Position numbers and translations under genes: made by a program. This document shows, piece after piece, positions 6,096-8,600 of a stretch of 8,600 bases of DNA; the first letter of the stretch is position 1; each line of letters opens with the position of its first letter. The notes under the pieces were generated by a model. The model was not told the origin of the DNA, did not search any database, and saw nothing but the letters and a program-made list of their open reading frames with translations. The DNA comes from Methylomarinum sp. (lineage in GTDB: Bacteria; Pseudomonadota; Gammaproteobacteria; Methylococcales; Methylomonadaceae): positions 1 to 8,600 of the forward strand of contig WTAG01000364.1 of assembly GCA_013139755.1 (NCBI GenBank), written 5' to 3'.

Positions 6096-6213
6096 TAAAT
6101 AAGTTGGCAAGTAAAAACAAAGGATTTAAATTACTAGTTAGGTTGATATTAATTTGCTATCTTTCGTGATGGTGGTATCAGTTGTGTTTGTTGCAACTAA
6201 TATATTGAATATC

Positions 6214-6474
6214 ATGATAAAAATCATAATTTTACTGGGTAGTGTTATTTTGAGCTTATCTTCCTTTAATAGCTATGCGAAAGCCGAGCAGGTAAGATCC
6301 AACGATGTGGTAAAAAAATACTTTGTGAGTAAGCCTGCTTATAATGGTCATGTTGTAAAAATTTATCAGCAAGATCTTGTTGATGATATTAATAACCAGA
6401 TTGCAATAAATGGATCTGCTGCAGGGCTAATAAATATTGAAAAAAATCCAGTTTTTTTGGTAAATATTTTTTGA
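6214..6474 (+). CDS. small exported protein of unknown function
   Basis: An 86-residue protein if the ATG at 6214 is used. That start gives a textbook signal peptide: Lys, a run of Ile/Leu/Val, and cleavage after Ala-Lys-Ala near residue 23, leaving a mature chain of about 63 residues. The frame is open upstream and also offers TTG at 6154, GTG at 6166 and ATG at 6169; these would add a second hydrophobic segment. TTAGG 11 bases before the TTG is the only Shine-Dalgarno-like sequence, and the ATG at 6214 has none, so the start is uncertain. The mature part has no cysteine and shows no known motif. It ends abruptly in hydrophobic residues (Val-Phe-Leu-Val-Asn-Ile-Phe), which could mean a truncated gene. 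It converges on the MarR gene, with only 16 bases between the two stop codons. Confidence 0.5.
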   Translation: MIKIIILLGSVILSLSSFNSYAKAEQVRSNDVVKKYFVSKPAYNGHVVKIYQQDLVDDINNQIAINGSAAGLINIEKNPVFLVNIF

Positions 6475-6490
6475 AGCAACGTAATCATCC

Positions 6491-7525
6491 TTAAATTGGA
6501 GCGTACTCCAGGCAGATCTTTTCGCTGTCATTTTTACTTAGGTTTTCTTGTGTTAGTTCGCAGAAGAACCCTTTTGATTTTTTAGAGAAATTTTTGCAGG
6601 TTTTGCACAAGCCAAAAGATTGTGAATTATTCGCTTTCTGTAAAGCGGTGAGTGCTGCAATAAATATTTCTCCTCTTCCGTTTATTGATAACTCATTATT
6701 CAGTATTGCAGTTGCATTCTTAAATAATGCTGTCGGCTTTGCTATTTCTAGCGTGTTAAGCCCTTTAGGCAGCAATTGAATGTGATAAACGCGTTTGTCT
6801 GTCTGATCTCTGGTTTTTTGTATAAATTCTTTTTTCTCTAAAATAATCAATGTTTGGGACACTGTTCCTCGCGTCATACCTAAGTAATTTGTAATGGCAG
6901 CTGGGGTGTTACTGTACTTATTACATAAAGATAAATACTCTAGAATTTGGAAATGTACCATTTGTAATTTTAACTCGGTGCATCGCTTGCGTTCTTCTGA
7001 GCGAATAAGTGCTGACATGTATCCAATTAATTCAAAGACAGTTGATTTCTTCTGGGAATTTAAGAATTTGTTTGTTCCTGATTTGAATGATTGTGATTGA
7101 GAGGCTTTTTGTAAAGCATTTAATGCCTGTTCAAATTCCTGTTGTTGGACAGGGTTTGGTTTGTTTTTGTTGAGAACTAATGTTGCCTTGTTGAATAATT
7201 CTGTTCTACGTGTTTTTTTTAAAATAGCATAGCCAGATGGTAGCAAATGAACGTGAACAATACGTTTATCGTCTTCATCTTTATATTTTTCTATATAACC
7301 TTTTTTTTCTAGCACAATGAGTGATTGAGAAACTGTGCCTCGAGTCATTCCGAAATAGGAGGCGGTGGCCGCCGGTGTATCGGTATATTTATTGGAATGT
7401 GATAGATAATCTAATACTTCAAAATGTACAAGTTGTAGTCTGAGTTCGGTGCATTTTTTGCGTTCTTCAGAGCGAATTAATGCAGCCATACATTTTACAT
7501 ATTCAAAAATGTCTACTTTTTGCAT
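6491..7525 (-). CDS. tandem-duplicated MarR-family regulator with C-terminal four-cysteine tail
   Basis: A 344-residue protein containing two complete MarR-type winged-helix domains; usual MarR proteins have one, of about 140-160 residues, and dimerise. Copy 1 covers about residues 6-145, copy 2 about 163-302. Their first 97 residues are about 60% identical by eye, with identical recognition-helix segments (Gly-Met-Thr-Arg-Gly-Thr-Val-Ser-Gln) and Asp-Lys-Arg wings, so both should bind DNA and the chain can act as a built-in dimer. After copy 2 follows a tail with Cys307-x2-Cys310-x11-Cys322-x15-Cys338, spacing suited to zinc or an Fe-S cluster. After copy 1 the matching stretch (Ser-Gln-Ser-Phe then Lys/Ser/Asn-rich residues) lacks all cysteines and looks like a decayed version of the same tail. 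Cys25 and Cys182 are equivalent and kept in both copies. The start at 7525 is the only ATG, GTG or TTG after an in-frame stop, yet it has no clear ribosome binding site. The gene is divergent from the 7617 promoter and the cd1-like gene. Confidence 0.9.
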   Translation of the reverse strand: MQKVDIFEYVKCMAALIRSEERKKCTELRLQLVHFEVLDYLSHSNKYTDTPAATASYFGMTRGTVSQSLIVLEKKGYIEKYKDEDDKRIVHVHLLPSGYAILKKTRRTELFNKATLVLNKNKPNPVQQQEFEQALNALQKASQSQSFKSGTNKFLNSQKKSTVFELIGYMSALIRSEERKRCTELKLQMVHFQILEYLSLCNKYSNTPAAITNYLGMTRGTVSQTLIILEKKEFIQKTRDQTDKRVYHIQLLPKGLNTLEIAKPTALFKNATAILNNELSINGRGEIFIAALTALQKANNSQSFGLCKTCKNFSKKSKGFFCELTQENLSKNDSEKICLEYAPI

Positions 7526-7562
7526 AACGTTTAGGTATTTTTGATGATGATTACGACAATAC

Positions 7563-7593
7563 TCAAAATAATTTGAACTGTGGGTAGTCTAAA
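7563..7593 (-). promoter_or_regulatory. candidate MarR gene promoter with overlapping palindrome
   Basis: TCAAA at 7563-7567 and TTTGA at 7572-7576 form a palindrome around ATAA. On the minus strand, TATTTT (7570-7565) could be a -10, with TTTAGA (7593-7588) as -35 at a 17-base spacing; each matches consensus at four of six positions. The palindrome would cover the -10 of the MarR gene, the layout expected for autorepression. The hexamers are weak. Confidence 0.3.
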
Positions 7594-7616
7594 TTAGTTA
7601 TTTTAAGCTCGTTGTG

Positions 7617-7643
7617 TTGACAGTGAGGAGTGTAGCTTATAAA
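7617..7643 (+). promoter_or_regulatory. near-consensus sigma70 promoter
   Basis: TTGACA at 7617-7622 is a perfect -35. TATAAA at 7638-7643 follows at 15 bases, or TAAAGT at 7640-7645 at the ideal 17. Transcription should begin near 7650 and run right. It is the best promoter in the window and drives the short unit that ends at the 7762-7796 terminator. Confidence 0.6.
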
Positions 7644-7720
7644 GTAATAGTGAGTCGAAATTATTTTAATTGGGCTTTTTCTGATGTGGTTTAAGGATTT
7701 CTCTAAAGGGGAATTATAAC

Positions 7721-7747
7721 ATGGACGTTAAAAAATCTAACTTTTAA
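7721..7747 (+). CDS. 8-codon ORF with strong ribosome binding site
   Basis: Encodes Met-Asp-Val-Lys-Lys-Ser-Asn-Phe and ends in TAA. The support is positional: a purine-rich AAAGGGGAA at optimal spacing, a good promoter 80 bases upstream, and a terminator 14 bases downstream. No frame continues the reading sensibly past the stop, so a simple frameshift of a longer gene is not evident. It could be a leader peptide, a micro-protein or a chance ATG behind an RNA purine run. Confidence 0.35.
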   Translation: MDVKKSNF

Positions 7748-7761
7748 GAATGTTAGTCTTT

Positions 7762-7796
7762 AGCTGGTGCTGGCGGCGCTGTCACCAGCTTTTTTT
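7762..7796 (+). terminator. strong rho-independent terminator
   Basis: AGCTGGTG at 7762-7769 pairs perfectly with CACCAGCT at 7783-7790, around a 13-base GC-rich loop, and a run of seven T follows (7790-7796). GC content is far above the surroundings. On the minus strand no T-run follows, so it acts on rightward transcription only. It is about 210 bases before the cd1-like gene, so either it ends a separate small transcript or it attenuates read-through. Confidence 0.85.
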
Positions 7797-7812
7797 GTTT
7801 ATACTTCGCATT

Positions 7813-7828
7813 ATCACTCAATAGTGAT
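7813..7828. repeat. short 6-bp hairpin
   Basis: ATCACT and AGTGAT flank a CAAT loop. It lies 17 bases after the terminator. ATCACT recurs at 7979-7984, near the start of the cd1-like gene. Too short to assign a role. Confidence 0.3.
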
Positions 7829-7911
7829 CTCTGACTGCGTGAAGGGTAAAATGGTAACGTTTTTAATGGAAAAAGTTATGGCATCAATAAAACAAATTTA
7901 CATTTCAGCTG

Positions 7912-7939
7912 TTGCCAAAATAAAACAAGGTTGTCTAAA
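7912..7939 (+). promoter_or_regulatory. possible promoter for the cytochrome cd1-like gene
   Basis: TTGCCA at 7912-7917 matches the -35 at five of six positions. TCTAAA at 7934-7939 follows at 16 bases and matches the -10 at four. Transcription would begin near 7946, about 60 bases before the start codon, downstream of the terminator. Read-through from the 7617 promoter is the alternative. Confidence 0.25.
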
Positions 7940-8007
7940 GTAATGTTTTTTGTTGTATATCAGGTTATTATTTGAGGTATCACTCTAAGGGTAGGCAGGA
8001 AATCAAT

Positions 8008-8600
8008 ATGAAAAAAACAATAATAAAAATGAATCATTCCATTTTAGCAGGTGCGGTCGGCTTACTTTTATCGGTAAGCGGTGTACAAGCTAGCTCTGAT
8101 ATGCATCAATTATATGAGGATAATTGTGCCAGTTGTCATGGTTCTGATCATGGTGGTTATTTGGCCCCCGCATTAAATTCAGATACCTTAAAAGGGCGTA
8201 GTCCAACTGCGTTACGTACATTGATTATGACAGGCAGTTTTGAAACATTAATGCCTCCATTCTTCGGGAAATTGAAGGATGATGAAATCCGTTCAATGGT
8301 CAAACATTTACAAGCAACACCTAAATTGAAAAATCCTGCGTGGACAATTAAAGATATGAAAGCCTCTTTAAAAGTCTATGTTAAGGATGAAAGTAAATTG
8401 CCTACAAAACCGACTTATCAAATTGATAGTATGGATGATTTGATTGGGGTTGCGGCGCGTGGTCAATACGGTCGTGGTACAGGATCTAAAGCTGTCTTTA
8501 TCACTAGTAAGATCCATAAAGTTGTGGGCGAAATTGAGACAGGAACCGCAGCTCATATCATTGACTTTGATCCGGCTAATTCCCGCTGGGCTTATGTGAA
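8008..8600 (+). CDS. exported cytochrome c / d1-heme protein, NirS/NirN-like, partial at window end
   Basis: The first 197 codons of a gene that continues past the window. The start at 8008 has AGGA 7 bases upstream. Residues 1-28 form a signal peptide (cleavage near Val-Gln-Ala-Ser). A class I cytochrome c domain follows, with heme-binding Cys40-Ala-Ser-Cys43-His44 and probable ligand Met82 in Leu-Met-Pro-Pro-Phe. From about residue 110 the chain follows NirS closely: a Lys-Asp-Met-Lys-Ala-Ser-Leu-Lys-Val linker, Pro-Thr-Lys, then Ile-Asp-Ser-Met-Asp-Asp-Leu, which begins the d1 propeller. Thr-Ala-Ala-His183-Ile lies where NirS has Tyr-Ala-Val-His-Ile, whose His ligates heme d1. Relative to NirS there is an extra Gly-rich stretch (Gly-Arg-Gly-Thr-Gly-Ser, 155-160). 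NirS reduces nitrite to NO in the periplasm; NirN acts in d1 maturation. With the C-terminal propeller missing I cannot decide between true nitrite reductase, NirN, or a divergent cd1 protein. Confidence 0.85.
   Translation, partial: MKKTIIKMNHSILAGAVGLLLSVSGVQASSDMHQLYEDNCASCHGSDHGGYLAPALNSDTLKGRSPTALRTLIMTGSFETLMPPFFGKLKDDEIRSMVKHLQATPKLKNPAWTIKDMKASLKVYVKDESKLPTKPTYQIDSMDDLIGVAARGQYGRGTGSKAVFITSKIHKVVGEIETGTAAHIIDFDPANSRWAYV

Larger units (their letters stand above)
5621..6213. other. 593-base intergenic region with palindromes and direct repeats
   Basis: This is the largest gap in the window. It separates the minus-strand envelope genes from a small plus-strand gene, so both probably have promoters here. 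I see no ORF of useful length on either strand. It contains a 9-bp hairpin (5813-5839), a TATAAT hexamer (5960-5965), two odd-length palindromes sharing the core CGAATCG (5991-6007 and 6083-6095), and an 11-base direct repeat (6027-6050). A small unannotated RNA is possible but cannot be shown. Confidence 0.5.
7650..7796 (+). ncRNA. short transcription unit with an 8-codon ORF: small RNA or leader of the cd1 gene
   Basis: The unit is bounded by a TTGACA promoter upstream and a strong intrinsic terminator downstream, giving a predicted RNA of about 147 bases. Inside it, AAAGGGGAA at 7705-7713 is a good Shine-Dalgarno sequence placed 8 bases before an ATG at 7721. That reading frame stops after eight codons (Met-Asp-Val-Lys-Lys-Ser-Asn-Phe) at 7747, 14 bases before the terminator stem. 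It could be a small RNA, a micro-protein gene, or an attenuating leader for the cytochrome gene at 8008. The peptide lacks a run of one amino acid of the kind seen in classical attenuators. It matches neither PqqA nor methanobactin precursors, as I know them. Confidence 0.5.
7526..8007. other. 482-base divergent region between the MarR gene and the cytochrome cd1-like gene
   Basis: This stretch has no long ORF. It holds a palindrome overlapping a candidate MarR promoter (7563-7593), a strong outward promoter (7617-7643), an 8-codon ORF with a good ribosome binding site (7721-7747), an intrinsic terminator (7762-7796), a short hairpin (7813-7828) and a possible promoter for the cd1 gene (7912-7939). 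I looked for an FNR/Dnr box (TTGAT-N4-ATCAA) and found no acceptable match. Confidence 0.55.

Noticed and set aside
7850..7975. ORF of 41 codons with AAGGG just upstream of the cd1 gene, and an overlapping 25-codon ORF at 7866.
   Set aside because: Composition is not protein-like, both overlap the likely cd1 promoter, and neither has any recognisable feature beyond a fair ribosome site.
7797..8007. Search for an FNR/Dnr box (TTGAT-N4-ATCAA) before the cd1-like gene.
   Set aside because: Only partial half-sites with wrong spacing are present, such as TTTGA and TATCAC near 7972-7983.
1..8600. CRISPR array, tRNA, rRNA, insertion sequence or phage attachment site.
   Set aside because: No regularly spaced repeats, tRNA-like cloverleaf, transposase reading frame or terminal inverted repeats were seen.

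Overview
The window is AT-rich and densely packed. It reads as a piece of a gammaproteobacterial chromosome. The gene set (a phenol-MetA-like outer membrane protein, a FixL/FixJ-like pair, small secreted proteins of unknown function, a MarR-type regulator and a cytochrome cd1-like protein) would fit a methanotroph or a related methylotroph. That assignment is inference from gene style, not from a diagnostic gene; no pmo, mxa or rRNA gene is present.

Layout, left to right. (1) 124-1398 (+): an exported protein with a short coiled coil, a Lys/Gln/Ala-rich linker and a predicted outer membrane beta-barrel. (2) 1399-1761: non-coding. (3) 1762-4174 (+): a two-gene operon, overlapping by 11 bases, encoding a cytosolic two-PAS histidine kinase and a FixJ/NarL-type response regulator. 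The second PAS domain is close to the FixL heme PAS, but the heme-ligating histidine is replaced by tyrosine. (4) 4175-4404: convergent region with two adjacent hairpins. (5) 4405-5620 (-): three small envelope genes: an exported helical Lys/Glu-rich protein, an exported six-cysteine protein and a single-span membrane protein. (6) 5621-6213: a 593-base gap with two palindromes that share the core CGAATCG, plus a tandem direct repeat. (7) 6214-6474 (+): a small exported protein of unknown function. (8) 6491-7525 (-): one polypeptide containing two MarR winged-helix domains and a C-terminal four-cysteine tail. (9) 7526-8007: a divergent regulatory region with a near-consensus promoter, a good ribosome binding site, an 8-codon ORF and a strong intrinsic terminator. 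(10) 8008 to the window edge (+): an exported cytochrome c / d1-heme protein of the NirS/NirN superfamily, cut by the window end.

How the parts may work together. The tandem MarR protein lies divergent to the small transcription unit and to the cd1-like gene. Its cysteine tail could bind a metal or an Fe-S cluster, so it is a reasonable candidate for a redox or NO-responsive regulator of this right-hand block; this is inference. The kinase/regulator pair is complete in its catalytic residues and should signal normally, but probably does not sense oxygen through heme as FixL does. The most unusual items are the duplicated MarR gene with one decayed tail, the compact promoter/mini-ORF/terminator unit in front of the cd1 gene, and the paired CGAATCG palindromes.
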